Positions 26,330 through 34,550 of a stretch of DNA of 64,000 bases are shown piece after piece (position 1 is the stretch's first letter; each line of letters opens with the position of its first letter). Source of the DNA: Rhodospirillales bacterium CG15_BIG_FIL_POST_REV_8_21_14_020_66_15 (GTDB taxonomy: Bacteria > Pseudomonadota > Alphaproteobacteria > Rhodospirillales > Casp-alpha2); assembly GCA_002781745.1 (NCBI GenBank), contig PFFW01000157.1, positions 1-64,000 on the forward strand, given 5' to 3'. Position numbers and translations under genes: made by a program. A model generated the notes under the pieces. That model searched no databases. It was given only the letters and a program-made list of their open reading frames with translations, and had not been told where the DNA came from.

Positions 26330-26382
26330 TGGAATAGATATGAAGCTTTAATCATATGCCTTTTCCAATATGGAACAGGTAT
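26330..26382. promoter_or_regulatory. TGGAAYAGRTAT direct repeats upstream of the CmcJ-like gene
   Basis: Two 12-base elements, TGGAATAGATAT (26330-26341) and TGGAACAGGTAT (26371-26382), are 41 bp apart start to start, in the 138-bp gap before the CmcJ-like gene. The second is part of the palindrome TTCCA-ATA-TGGAA (26363-26375). The 11-mer TGGAACAGGTA recurs at 8376. A regulator site is possible but unproven. Confidence 0.35.
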
Positions 26383-26458
26383 CTTTCCCCCTGCCCCCTT
26401 GCCAATCGGCGGCCGAGCCCGCAGATTCGCGGAATGCAATTCGCAGAGGAGACACCCC

Positions 26459-27316
26459 ATGCCTGACGCCGCCGCCGACGCCCAAGCCAACCCCGGCCGC
26501 ACGGTCCTGGCACCCATTAACTTCATGGCGCCCGGCCAAGACGCCAAGCCGCAGGTCATGATGTCCGCGAACCATGCCCAGCCCAACCAGCGCACGGGCG
26601 AGTTCGCGGCCGTGACCGTGCAGCTGCGGGACGCCCGCGCGTTGACGCCGCCGGCCAGCCTGGACGTCCAGGGTTTCGAACTGGCGGACATGCCGACGGC
26701 GATGGCAGACTTCTATGACGACGCCCGGATCGAGGCCGTCTACTACCCGGAGATCATCGAATTCCTGAAGCGCACGACCGGAGCCACGGACGTCCACATC
26801 TTCGACCACACCGTGCGGGTGCAGGACGACGGCAAGCGCGCCGCCACGGCCAAGCGCCTGCCGGTGCTGATCGCGCACAACGACTATACCGAGAAATCGG
26901 GACCCAAGCGCGTGCGCGACGTGATGGAGGCGGCTGACGCCGACCGCTTCCTGGGCCACCGCTTCGCCATGGTGAACGTGTGGCGCTCCATCGGCGAAAG
27001 CGCCGAGCGCACGCCGGTCGCCATGGCCGACGCCCGCACCATGCGGACCGAAGACTACATCGCCACGGACCTTGTTTATCAGGACCGGCTCGGCGAGATC
27101 TATCAGAACGCCCATTCGGACGACCAGGAATGGTACTGGTATCCGGACATGGGCGGAAACGAGGTCCTGCTTCTGAAATGCTTCGACACGGCGACGGACG
27201 GGCGCGCCCGCTACACCGGGCACACGGGCTTCGAGAACCCGAGCGCCACCCCGGACACGCCCCCTCGCGAAAGCATCGAGGTCCGGACGATGATCTCGTT
27301 CGCGCCGAAGGGCTGA
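26459..27316 (+). CDS. CmcJ/NvfI-family oxidoreductase-like protein
   Basis: 285 residues from the ATG with GAGGAGACACC upstream. Family-typical segments are FDHTVRV, HNDYTEKSGPKRV, FAMVNVWRS, EIYQNAHSDDQEWYWYPDM and SIEVRTMISFAPKG. Members include CmcJ of cephamycin biosynthesis, NvfI-type Fe/2-oxoglutarate-dependent oxygenases and GA4 desaturase-like proteins. H-x-D-type iron-ligand candidates are HNDY and AHSDD. It lies 138 bp after the RND permease gene on the same strand, so it may be co-regulated and may modify a compound linked to the pump. The substrate is unknown. Confidence 0.85.
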   Translation: MPDAAADAQANPGRTVLAPINFMAPGQDAKPQVMMSANHAQPNQRTGEFAAVTVQLRDARALTPPASLDVQGFELADMPTAMADFYDDARIEAVYYPEIIEFLKRTTGATDVHIFDHTVRVQDDGKRAATAKRLPVLIAHNDYTEKSGPKRVRDVMEAADADRFLGHRFAMVNVWRSIGESAERTPVAMADARTMRTEDYIATDLVYQDRLGEIYQNAHSDDQEWYWYPDMGGNEVLLLKCFDTATDGRARYTGHTGFENPSATPDTPPRESIEVRTMISFAPKG

Positions 27317-27334
27317 TCAGGCAGCTTCGTCGGA

Positions 27335-27757
27335 TTATCCTACCGTCATCGACGCCGGCGCCCACCTGTGGCGGCGGCGTTCGCGTTTGCCGGCCTCGTC
27401 CTCCCCGCCGTAATGGATCGGCTGTGCGGGGGGCCAGACGTCGTGGTCAGCCATGGCGCTGGCCATGACGTTGGCCCAGGCGCGTTCGTCGTCCTCCATG
27501 AAGGCGGAGACGTAGACCCCGCAGGTCTTGCAGAAAACGTAATCGCCAACCTCGAGGCCGAAGCGGTAACGCCCCAGCTGGTCCGCGTCCTTCACGTGAA
27601 TGTGGACATGCCCGGCGTTGTCGGACAACGCGCGGGCCGAATGCTTGCGGCAGAACGAGCACTGGCACGCTCGCGGCACGATCTCGGCCGGGTCCTTGTC
27701 GGTGGTGAAGGTGACGGTGATGTTGCCGCAGTGACAGCCGCCCTTGTGGTCGGTCAT
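27335..27757 (-). CDS. GFA (glutathione-dependent formaldehyde-activating) family zinc protein
   Basis: 140 residues. The zinc-binding cysteines are in the family order: GGCHCG (C8, C10), CQCSFC (C31, C33, C36) and FCKTCG. These proteins share the Mss4-like fold with S-hydroxymethylglutathione synthase (Gfa), but most members have no proven activity. The start ATG is at MTDHKGG, where the domain begins. It is convergent with the CmcJ-like gene. Cytoplasmic. Confidence 0.9.
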   Translation of the reverse strand: MTDHKGGCHCGNITVTFTTDKDPAEIVPRACQCSFCRKHSARALSDNAGHVHIHVKDADQLGRYRFGLEVGDYVFCKTCGVYVSAFMEDDERAWANVMASAMADHDVWPPAQPIHYGGEDEAGKRERRRHRWAPASMTVG

Positions 27758-27835
27758 GTGGATGTTTCCCCAAGTCGATTGGTCGCCCCAGCGCGTATTA
27801 GAAACCGCCTGGCGGACCGGGCGCAAGCGGCCACG

Positions 27836-28054
27836 TCATCGCCAGAACGGCTTGGTGCATTCCCGCGCCGCTTCCGCGTGACTGACGCCGATATCAGCCA
27901 GCATACGCGTATCCAAGCTGCTTAGCGCCCGCCGCTGGCGGGCCCGGTTGCGACACAGCCGCAGCCAGCTCGCCAGCCTGACGCGCCATGGCCGCCGCCG
28001 TGGGAACCGTACGGCGGCCGCCGGATCGAAGTGCCCCGAATCTCCATCAAACAT
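27836..28054 (-). CDS. DUF1127 small protein
   Basis: 72 residues. The C-terminal 33 residues (RQRRALSSLDTRMLADIGVS and then HAEAARECTKPFW) are the DUF1127 domain. This is a short arginine-rich motif widespread in alpha- and gammaproteobacteria; some members regulate phosphate, carbon or RNA metabolism. The N-terminus is basic, with RFPRRRPWRVR. It is divergent from the ArsR gene (190 bp between). The start is the second ATG of the frame, chosen for family length; its ribosome-binding site is weak. Confidence 0.82.
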   Translation of the reverse strand: MFDGDSGHFDPAAAVRFPRRRPWRVRLASWLRLCRNRARQRRALSSLDTRMLADIGVSHAEAARECTKPFWR

Positions 28055-28244
28055 TGCCGGACATTCCCTTTGCCGTGGCCACCGGTGGTACAGTGTCAGC
28101 CCTGATGGGTACATTCACGGGGAATCGTTTCGGTGGTGGACGAAGCCTCGGACCGATGGCGGCATTCAGTGGGACGGCACGTTTCGGCCGCCGCCGAAGC
28201 GTGAACGGATGTAGGGATCGCCCAAGACGGGCTATGATCTTCCC

Positions 28245-28946
28245 ATGACGACGGTGAATGCCATGAACCTGGCGGAAGTCGGCAGCCTGGTCGGCGACGT
28301 GGCGCGGGCGCAGATGCTGACGGCGCTGCTCGACGGCCGGGCCCTGACGGCAGGCGAGCTTGCCTGGTGCGCCCGGATCACCCCGCAGACGGCGAGCGGC
28401 CACCTGGCCAAGCTGCAGGCGGCCGGCCTGCTTGCCATGGAGAAACAGGGCCGCCACCACTATTTCCGCCTGGCCTCGCGTACCGTGGCCAACATGCTGG
28501 AAAGCATGCAGGTGGTCTGCGCCGTCGACGCGCCCCGGCGCATCCGCCCGGAAAGCCGCATCGACAAGGAGATGCGCCTGGCGCGAAGCTGCTACGACCA
28601 TCTGGCGGGGGTGCTGGGAGTTTCACTGGCCGACGCGCTGGCCCGGCAGGGTGCTGTCGACTTGTCCGCCGATGGCGGCATGGTCACAGACAAGGGCCGC
28701 GCGCTGTTGGCCGGCTTCGGGATCGATGTGGACGCGCTGGACGCGCGTAAGCGATGTTTCTGCCGCCCCTGCCTGGATTGGAGCGAACGCCGCCATCATA
28801 TCGCGGGCTCTCTTGGCAAGGGACTGGCCGACCACCTGTTCGACCTGGGGTGGATCACGCGGGTCAAGGACAGCCGCGTGATTCGGGTGACGCCCACCGG
28901 ACAGCGCGGCCTCGAGAAAACCTTCGCCATCGACCATCCCGCTTGA
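28245..28946 (+). CDS. ArsR-family winged-helix regulator
   Basis: 233 residues, longer than classical ArsR proteins (about 100-120). The N-terminal winged helix (about 8-90) has LDGRALTAGELAWCARITPQ, TASGHLAKLQAAGLL and a GRHHYFRLAS wing. The C-terminal half has a second winged-helix-like part and a CFCRPCLDWSERRHH segment (three Cys in six residues), a potential thiol or metal site. It probably controls nearby genes such as the divergent DUF1127 gene or the SDR 58 bp downstream. The inducer is unknown. Confidence 0.88.
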   Translation: MTTVNAMNLAEVGSLVGDVARAQMLTALLDGRALTAGELAWCARITPQTASGHLAKLQAAGLLAMEKQGRHHYFRLASRTVANMLESMQVVCAVDAPRRIRPESRIDKEMRLARSCYDHLAGVLGVSLADALARQGAVDLSADGGMVTDKGRALLAGFGIDVDALDARKRCFCRPCLDWSERRHHIAGSLGKGLADHLFDLGWITRVKDSRVIRVTPTGQRGLEKTFAIDHPA

Positions 28947-28952
28947 GGCTGT

Positions 28953-28976
28953 CTATACTCCCGGCATTGTATACAA
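28953..28976. promoter_or_regulatory. Predicted GntR operator upstream of SDR
   Basis: CTATAC (28953-28958) and the perfect palindrome TTGTATACAA (28967-28976) lie in the 58-bp gap before the SDR start. The TATA centres are 16 bp apart, nearly the arrangement seen at 12888-12912. GTATAC is rare in this G+C-rich sequence outside coding regions. Shared control by the GntR protein at 13427 is an inference. Confidence 0.5.
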
Positions 28977-29004
28977 AAATTACCGCCCGGGAGCATCCAC
29001 CCCC

Positions 29005-29811
29005 ATGAACGCAAGCATGAGACTGAAAGACAAGATCGCCGTTGTCGTCGGCGGCGGACAGCAGGCCGGCGAGACCATCGGCAACGGCCGCGCCACCGCC
29101 ATCCGCTTCGCCCAGGAAGGCGCCACGGTGTTGGTGGTCGACTATGACGAACCCAGCGCCGCCGACACGCTGAAGATGATCGAAGCCGAAGGCGGCAAAG
29201 GATCGACCCTGCGCGCCGACGTGACGGTCGAGGACGACTGCCGCAATATCGCGCGCACCTGCTTCGAACGTTACGGCCGGCTCGACATCCTGCACAACAA
29301 CGTGGGCCGCTCGCGCGGCGACAAGGCGACGACCGAGCTCGAAGCCGAGATGTGGGACGAACTGTTCACGCTCAACCTCAAATCCATGTTCATGACCTGC
29401 AAGCACGCCCTGCCGATGATGCGCGACCAGAAATCGGGCGTCATCATCAACATCTCATCGACATCGTCGCTGTGTTCGCGCGGCACCATCGCCTACAAGA
29501 CGTCCAAGGGCGCCATCAACACCATGACCCACATGCTGGCCATGGAGAACGCTCCCTACGGCATCCGCGCCAACGTCATCATCCCGGGCCTGATGGACAC
29601 GCCCATGGCCATTGAGAGGCGCGCCCGGGAGCGCGGCATCGACCGCCAGGTGGTGCGCGACGAACGCAACGCCCAGGTGCCCCTTCGCGGCCGCATGGGA
29701 ACGGCCTGGGACGTCGCCAATGCGGCCCTGTTCCTGGCTTCGGACGAGGCGCAGTACATCACGGGCGTGCTGCTGCCCGTGGACGGCGGGATTTCCTCGC
29801 GGATCGGGTAG
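29005..29811 (+). CDS. Short-chain dehydrogenase/reductase
   Basis: 268 residues, Rossmann fold. The nucleotide-binding Gly-rich motif is unusual and extended: VGGGQQAGETIGNGRA. It is followed by D-x-D-like ADVT, NNVG (the NNAG equivalent), the catalytic Ser in ISSTSS, and YKTSK with Y164 and K168. The C-terminal GVLLPVDGG is typical. It oxidises or reduces a hydroxyl/keto group with NAD(P). The promoter region holds a GntR-type palindrome, which links it to the 9-18 kb catabolic block. The substrate is unknown. Confidence 0.92.
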   Translation: MNASMRLKDKIAVVVGGGQQAGETIGNGRATAIRFAQEGATVLVVDYDEPSAADTLKMIEAEGGKGSTLRADVTVEDDCRNIARTCFERYGRLDILHNNVGRSRGDKATTELEAEMWDELFTLNLKSMFMTCKHALPMMRDQKSGVIINISSTSSLCSRGTIAYKTSKGAINTMTHMLAMENAPYGIRANVIIPGLMDTPMAIERRARERGIDRQVVRDERNAQVPLRGRMGTAWDVANAALFLASDEAQYITGVLLPVDGGISSRIG

Positions 29812-29819
29812 GGCCGGGG

Positions 29820-31199
29820 TTAGTCGCCGGCGGTCCCGCGCCGGTCGATTCCCTGACGGCGCGGATCGTTCGTGCGCCGGTCGTCGTCTTCGCGGCGATC
29901 GGCCCCCGAACGCCGTTCCGCCCCCTTGGGCCCGGCGTCCCGACGGCGGCGATCGCCCTTGCGGCGCTTCTTCCGCCGGCGGTCGCGGTTGCCCCGGCGA
30001 TCGCCGCGCGTCATCAGGTAGAACACGACCAGCACGGCGACGGCCAGAAGAACGGACACGATCGCGACGACGGCCGCGATCCAGCGCCAGAAATCAACCG
30101 CATCCGGCTCCTCCACCGGGGCCGGAGTCTCTCCCTTGATGCGCGCTGCGACCTCAGCCGCCAGGTCGGGCCGTTCCACGGAAGATGCGGTCTGAATGAC
30201 GGCACCGGGTAGGGGGAAATCGTGGCTGCCGGGACACAGGCGGAAGATCGCCAGCGGATCGGCCAGGGTCAGCCCGCGAATCTCCGCGCCGCGCCCGCCG
30301 CCGTGCAGATTCAGGTAGCTGGCGGTCAATTCGGAGTCGTCCCCTCGCTTGAGGACGAAGGACACGTCGTCGACCTTGCCGTTGGCGTCCGCGTCGTTGG
30401 TGAAGGCACGCGCGATGCGAAAGCGCTCGCTGTCGATCTCCACCCAGGCGGGCTGCCACAAATCGGAAATCTCGAAGTTGCAAGGCCCCGCCTTGCCCTT
30501 CAGGGGCGGCGCCTTGATTTCGGTCTTGGCGAGATTGAGTTCGGGCTTCGTATCCTCGCGCATCTGCGGATGCGTCTCGAAGGGTTTGTGCGCCTCTTCC
30601 GCGGTTGAGACGACCGCCTGTCGGACCGTTTCCGTCGCTTTCGCCGCATCCGTCGCGAGCGAGCGCACGGGCGCCGACTGTGTGTCGCTGTAGCGCGCCG
30701 TCACGGTATCGCCGGGCAGAGACCGGACGGTGGTGCAATCTTCCAATTCCTCCAGGCGCTTCTGGATCTGGTTGGTTGGGCGGTCGTTTTCGGAACGTCC
30801 CAGGGACAGATGCACGGCGACCAGTTTTTTGCGCCCAAACAGGGGCTCGAGCGACCTGTACAAGTCACTCGCCAGGTTCATCATGTCGTACCGCCATTTG
30901 GCGTCGGCAAGCTGGCGGTTGTAGGTATTGACCAGATAGATGCTTTTTATTTCGGCCTGGCTGGCACAGACCTCGCGCACCGACTCCTTGGTCACGGTCA
31001 TGAAGAAGTTGACGATCCGCTTCACGGCCTTGTTGTCGGGGGTGACGAACGGCATTATCTGGGGCCGCAAGCGAATGGTCGCGAATTCCTCGGCGCTTGC
31101 CGGCTGCGGCAATGACAGGACCACCCCTCCCACGATCAACAAGACGGCGGGAAGGACGCGGAACACCCCAATGACGCGCGTCAACAAACTTGACGGCAT
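29820..31199 (-). CDS. Unrecognised secreted/membrane protein with Arg-rich tail
   Basis: 459 residues; no family was recognised. A signal peptide (about 1-36, ending PASAEE) precedes a soluble, presumably periplasmic region of about 330 residues, which includes a low-complexity stretch around 160-230. One transmembrane helix (about 370-396, WRWIAAVVAIVSVLLAVAVL) follows, and then a cytoplasmic tail of 63 residues with repeated RR/DRR units (for example ERRSGADRRE and DDRR). The tail may bind acidic lipids or nucleic acid. It is convergent with the SDR gene and stands alone. The gene itself is well supported by length and codon pattern. Confidence 0.8.
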   Translation of the reverse strand: MPSSLLTRVIGVFRVLPAVLLIVGGVVLSLPQPASAEEFATIRLRPQIMPFVTPDNKAVKRIVNFFMTVTKESVREVCASQAEIKSIYLVNTYNRQLADAKWRYDMMNLASDLYRSLEPLFGRKKLVAVHLSLGRSENDRPTNQIQKRLEELEDCTTVRSLPGDTVTARYSDTQSAPVRSLATDAAKATETVRQAVVSTAEEAHKPFETHPQMREDTKPELNLAKTEIKAPPLKGKAGPCNFEISDLWQPAWVEIDSERFRIARAFTNDADANGKVDDVSFVLKRGDDSELTASYLNLHGGGRGAEIRGLTLADPLAIFRLCPGSHDFPLPGAVIQTASSVERPDLAAEVAARIKGETPAPVEEPDAVDFWRWIAAVVAIVSVLLAVAVLVVFYLMTRGDRRGNRDRRRKKRRKGDRRRRDAGPKGAERRSGADRREDDDRRTNDPRRQGIDRRGTAGD

Positions 31200-31366
31200 G
31201 GCAGCTCACCCTTCGTGCTGCCCTCAAGAGCGCCCCCGCGGCCTGGCCGGTTCATTCGCCGACTTTACGAGTATTTCCAGTGGACCGGCGGCGCCGAAGT
31301 TCAGCATAAAGCAGGTGGCGCCGGCGCCAAACTGAAATCGGGTCCGATTTCGCGGTGGGCCGTGGA

Positions 31367-32326
31367 CTAGGGATTCCCGCCGAGACAGGCCTCGAAGGCA
31401 CGTAAATTGGCGGTCATCATCTTCCCATAGAGGTCCGGGCCGGGCGCGAGACCGCTGCCGAGCGGGTCCAGGATGCCGATCCGCGTCGCCGTGCCCTCGA
31501 TCAAGGCGGTGGCAAGGCGCGACGGAAACTGCGGCTCCGTGAACAGACAGGTGACGTTCAGCCGGCGGATGCGCGCCCGCAGGTCCGCGACATGACGGAC
31601 CCCCGCCGGCCGGTCCGGATCCGCGGAGAGGATGCCGACCGCGGCCAGTCCGAACCGCCGCTCCAGGTACTGGAAGGCATCGTGGAAGACGACGAAGGGC
31701 CGACCCGCGAGCGGCGCCAGGCGGCCCTTGAAATCGGCCGTCAGGGCGTCGATCCGCCTCCGTGCCGCGGCGGCGTTGCGGTCATACAGGTCCTTGCGCG
31801 CCGGATCGGCGGCGACCAGGACCTCGGCGATGGCGGTGATCATCGTCTTTGCGTTCTCGGGGTCCAGCCAGTAATGGGCGTCCTCCGACCCCGCGCCGTG
31901 GTCGTGACCGCGCTTCGCGTCGTGGCCATGGCCGTCGTCCAGGCGGCGGATCGCGCGGCGGACAAGGCCGGGCGTCGCCGATAGCGCGACCACCTGCGCC
32001 CCTTCGGCCAGATTGGCGATCGGCTTGGCGAGGGCGGCTTCCAGCCCCGGGCCAATCCAGATCAGAACCTGGGTCTCCGACAGCAGGCGCGCCTGCGACG
32101 GTGTCAATGCGAATCCATGGGGCGACACGCCGCCGGGAATCAGGAGGCGCGGCGCTCCGGCCCCCGACATCACCTGTGCGGCCAGGGAATGCACCGGCGC
32201 GATTGAGGCGGTCACCCGGACGTCCGCCCCGGCCCGGCCTGCCGGACCCAGTATCGCAGCCGTCAGGATCAGCGCGGCGAGGACGGTACGCAGGGGGGTG
32301 TTGCAAACATTGACAGGGGAGTTCAT
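31367..32326 (-). CDS. znuA: Zinc ABC transporter substrate-binding protein ZnuA
   Basis: 319 residues from the ATG nearest a GGAAG site; an in-frame upstream codon would place the Zur box inside the gene. A signal peptide (about 1-38) precedes a cluster A-I binding-protein fold. The zinc ligand candidates are VHSLAAQV, SPHGFAL, DAHYWLDP and VVFHDAFQY. The His/Asp-rich loop of ZnuA proteins is present as DDGHGHDAKRGHDHG. It captures Zn2+ in the periplasm and passes it to ZnuB. It is divergent from znuC-znuB-zur across a 104-bp region with a perfect Zur palindrome. Confidence 0.95.
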   Translation of the reverse strand: MNSPVNVCNTPLRTVLAALILTAAILGPAGRAGADVRVTASIAPVHSLAAQVMSGAGAPRLLIPGGVSPHGFALTPSQARLLSETQVLIWIGPGLEAALAKPIANLAEGAQVVALSATPGLVRRAIRRLDDGHGHDAKRGHDHGAGSEDAHYWLDPENAKTMITAIAEVLVAADPARKDLYDRNAAAARRRIDALTADFKGRLAPLAGRPFVVFHDAFQYLERRFGLAAVGILSADPDRPAGVRHVADLRARIRRLNVTCLFTEPQFPSRLATALIEGTATRIGILDPLGSGLAPGPDLYGKMMTANLRAFEACLGGNP

Positions 32327-32353
32327 TGGGCTATCTTCCGCAATTGGTCGGAC

Positions 32354-32372
32354 AATGTTATGATATAACATT
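32354..32372. promoter_or_regulatory. Zur box (perfect 8-3-8 palindrome)
   Basis: AATGTTAT-GAT-ATAACATT in the znuA/znuC divergent promoter region. The core TGTTATNNNATAACA is the Zur-binding consensus known from alphaproteobacteria. One site probably represses both znuA and znuCB-zur when zinc is sufficient, with the zur gene (34128) in the same operon giving feedback. Confidence 0.85.
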
Positions 32373-32430
32373 TAAAATCGAGAATGGCTTACACGATCCC
32401 GCACGCGCAAGTAAACAGGAACCTGACAGC

Positions 32431-33342
32431 ATGACCCAGCCGACCCGCGCAATTGATCACGGCGCAGCCCCCGGCCAAGCGGACGGCGCGCTGTTCCGCG
32501 CCACGGGCGTCGGCGTGCGACGCAGCGGCGATTGGCTGGTGCGCGGCGTCGATCTGACCATCCATCCCGGCAAGATCGTGACCCTGATCGGCCCCAACGG
32601 CAGCGGCAAGACGACGACCGCCAAGGTCGTTCTGGGCCTGATCCGCCCCGACGCCGGCAGGATCGAACGGGCGGCGGGCCTCCGCATCGGCTACGTGCCA
32701 CAGCGCCTGACCATCGACGACACCCTGCCCTTCACCGTCAAGCGCCTGATGACCATGACCGGCCCGGCCGACGACGCCGACATCGCCCGCGCGTTGGAGC
32801 GCGCCGGGGTCGGCCACCTTGGCGATGCCGCGGTGCAACGCCTGTCGGGCGGCGAGTTCCAGCGCACCCTGATGGCCCGCGCGATCCTGCGCCGCCCGGA
32901 CCTGCTGATCCTGGACGAACCGGTCCAGGGAGTCGACTTCGCGGGCGAGGTGACACTCTACGAGCTGATCCGCGACATCCGCGACGAGTTGCGCTGCGGC
33001 ATCCTGCTGATCTCCCACGACCTGCATTTCGTCATGGCCGATACGGACCGCGTGCTGTGCCTGAACCGTCACGTGTGCTGCGCCGGCACTCCGCAATCCG
33101 TCGCCGCCGACCCGGAATACCGCCGTCTGTTCGGCCCCCGCGCCGTCGAAGCGCTGGCCGTCTACCAGCACCATCACAACCACACCCACGGCCCCGACGG
33201 TACGGTCATTCCCCTTGAAAGCCGTAATCCGGCGGCACATACCCACGGCGACGGCGCCATCTGCCGCCTCGATCACGAACATGGGCACGGCCTCGGCCCC
33301 GACCTTCCCAACGACCCGGCGGGAGCGGCCGATGGTCAGTGA
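32431..33342 (+). CDS. znuC: Zinc ABC transporter ATP-binding protein ZnuC
   Basis: 303 residues. Walker A is GPNGSGKTT, the signature LSGGEFQR, Walker B LLILDEP and the H-loop LISHDLHF. The C-terminal extension (about 235-303) is unusual, with about ten histidines in HHHNHTHG, AHTHGDG and DHEHGHGLG; it may bind or buffer zinc. The start ATG was chosen at MTQPTR, because the longer frame runs through the Zur box. It overlaps znuB by 11 bases. Confidence 0.95.
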   Translation: MTQPTRAIDHGAAPGQADGALFRATGVGVRRSGDWLVRGVDLTIHPGKIVTLIGPNGSGKTTTAKVVLGLIRPDAGRIERAAGLRIGYVPQRLTIDDTLPFTVKRLMTMTGPADDADIARALERAGVGHLGDAAVQRLSGGEFQRTLMARAILRRPDLLILDEPVQGVDFAGEVTLYELIRDIRDELRCGILLISHDLHFVMADTDRVLCLNRHVCCAGTPQSVAADPEYRRLFGPRAVEALAVYQHHHNHTHGPDGTVIPLESRNPAAHTHGDGAICRLDHEHGHGLGPDLPNDPAGAADGQ

Positions 33343-34135
33343 TTTCCTACTTCGCGCAGCCCTGGCGGGGATCGGCGTCGCCCTGGTCGCCGCCCCCCTG
33401 GGCTGTTTCGTCGTGTGGCGCCGCATGGCCTATTTCGGCGATACCATGGCCCATTCGGCCCTGTTGGGTGCGGCGGTAGCCATCGCTTTCGACATCGACG
33501 CGACGCTCGGCGTGTTCACGGTTGCGGTGGTGGTGGCGCTCGCCCTCCTCGCACTTGAACGGCGCGGCGGCCTGGCCACGGACACGCTGCTGGGTCTGCT
33601 GTCCCATTCGGCGTTGGCCGTGGGCCTGGTCGTCATGGGGTTCATGTCCGGACTGCGTCTCGACCTGTTCGGCTACCTGTTCGGCGACATCCTGGCCGTG
33701 AATATAGGCGACATCGCCTTGATCTGGGGCGGCGGAGGCGTGATCCTGGGCGTCCTGGTGCATATCTGGCGCCCGCTGCTGGCCGCCACGGTGGCGCCCG
33801 ACGTGGCCGCCGCCGAGGGCTTGAACCCGGCGCGCCAACGCCTGATCTTCATGCTGCTGCTGGCGGGCGTGGTCGCCATCGCCATGAAGATCGTCGGCGT
33901 TCTGTTGATCACCGCCCTTCTGATCATTCCCGCCGCAGCCGCCCGGCGCCTGTCCCACACGCCGGAAACCATGGCCGCGATCGCCGCCGTGATCGGAGCA
34001 GTATCGGTGGTGAGCGGATTGGGCGCAGCCGTCGCCGCCGACACGCCGGCGGGCCCGACCATCGTCGTCGCGGCGCTGGTCCTGTTCCTGGCCGGACTGA
34101 CATCCTGGAAACCGAAGGAGGCAGGGCATGGCTGA
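33332..34135 (+). CDS. znuB: Zinc ABC transporter permease ZnuB
   Basis: 267 residues, an ABC-3 family permease with seven or eight hydrophobic segments. The N-terminal FLLRAALAGIGVALVAAPLG and WRRMAYFGDTMAHSALLG are hallmarks of ZnuB/MntB permeases. It forms the inner-membrane channel for Zn2+. Its start lies inside znuC (11-bp overlap) and its end overlaps zur by eight bases, so the three genes form one translationally coupled operon. Confidence 0.95.
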   Translation: MVSDFLLRAALAGIGVALVAAPLGCFVVWRRMAYFGDTMAHSALLGAAVAIAFDIDATLGVFTVAVVVALALLALERRGGLATDTLLGLLSHSALAVGLVVMGFMSGLRLDLFGYLFGDILAVNIGDIALIWGGGGVILGVLVHIWRPLLAATVAPDVAAAEGLNPARQRLIFMLLLAGVVAIAMKIVGVLLITALLIIPAAAARRLSHTPETMAAIAAVIGAVSVVSGLGAAVAADTPAGPTIVVAALVLFLAGLTSWKPKEAGHG

Positions 34136-34550
34136 CGTCGATGCGGATCCCAAGAAGCTGACCCGCAATCAGCAGGCCGTGCTGGCGGCGCTGAAGGGTG
34201 CCGGCCGGCCGCTCACGGCCTATGACGTGCTGGGCCTTCCGGCCATTCGCAAGGCCGGCATGAAGGCGCCGCTGACCATCTACCGCGCGCTCGACAAGCT
34301 GATCGCCCTCGGTTTGGTCCACCGCATCGAAAGCCTGAACGCCTTCGTCCATTGCGGCCACGGCCCGCACGACCACGCCGCCGGATTCCTCATCTGCACG
34401 GACTGCGGGCGGACGCTCGAGGTTCATCTCGAGTCCTGCGAAAATCACCTGGCCGGCCGCGCCCGCGACCAGGGCTTCGCCGTCGACGACGTGCGGGTGG
34501 AAATGACCGGGCGTTGCCCCGACTGCGCCGGACGCGCCGCCGTCCCCTAA
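34128..34550 (+). CDS. zur: Fur-family zinc uptake regulator Zur
   Basis: 140 residues. The winged helix (about 10-75) has PLTAYDVLG and APLTIYRALDKLIALGLVHRIE. The metal-binding part has HCGHGPHDHAAGF, CTDCG and CPDC, the two CxxC pairs that hold structural zinc. Identity as Zur rather than Fur is inferred from the operon with znuCB and the Zur box at 32354. When loaded with zinc it represses the high-affinity importer. Its stop overlaps the stop of the convergent TPR gene by four bases. Confidence 0.93.
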   Translation: MADVDADPKKLTRNQQAVLAALKGAGRPLTAYDVLGLPAIRKAGMKAPLTIYRALDKLIALGLVHRIESLNAFVHCGHGPHDHAAGFLICTDCGRTLEVHLESCENHLAGRARDQGFAVDDVRVEMTGRCPDCAGRAAVP

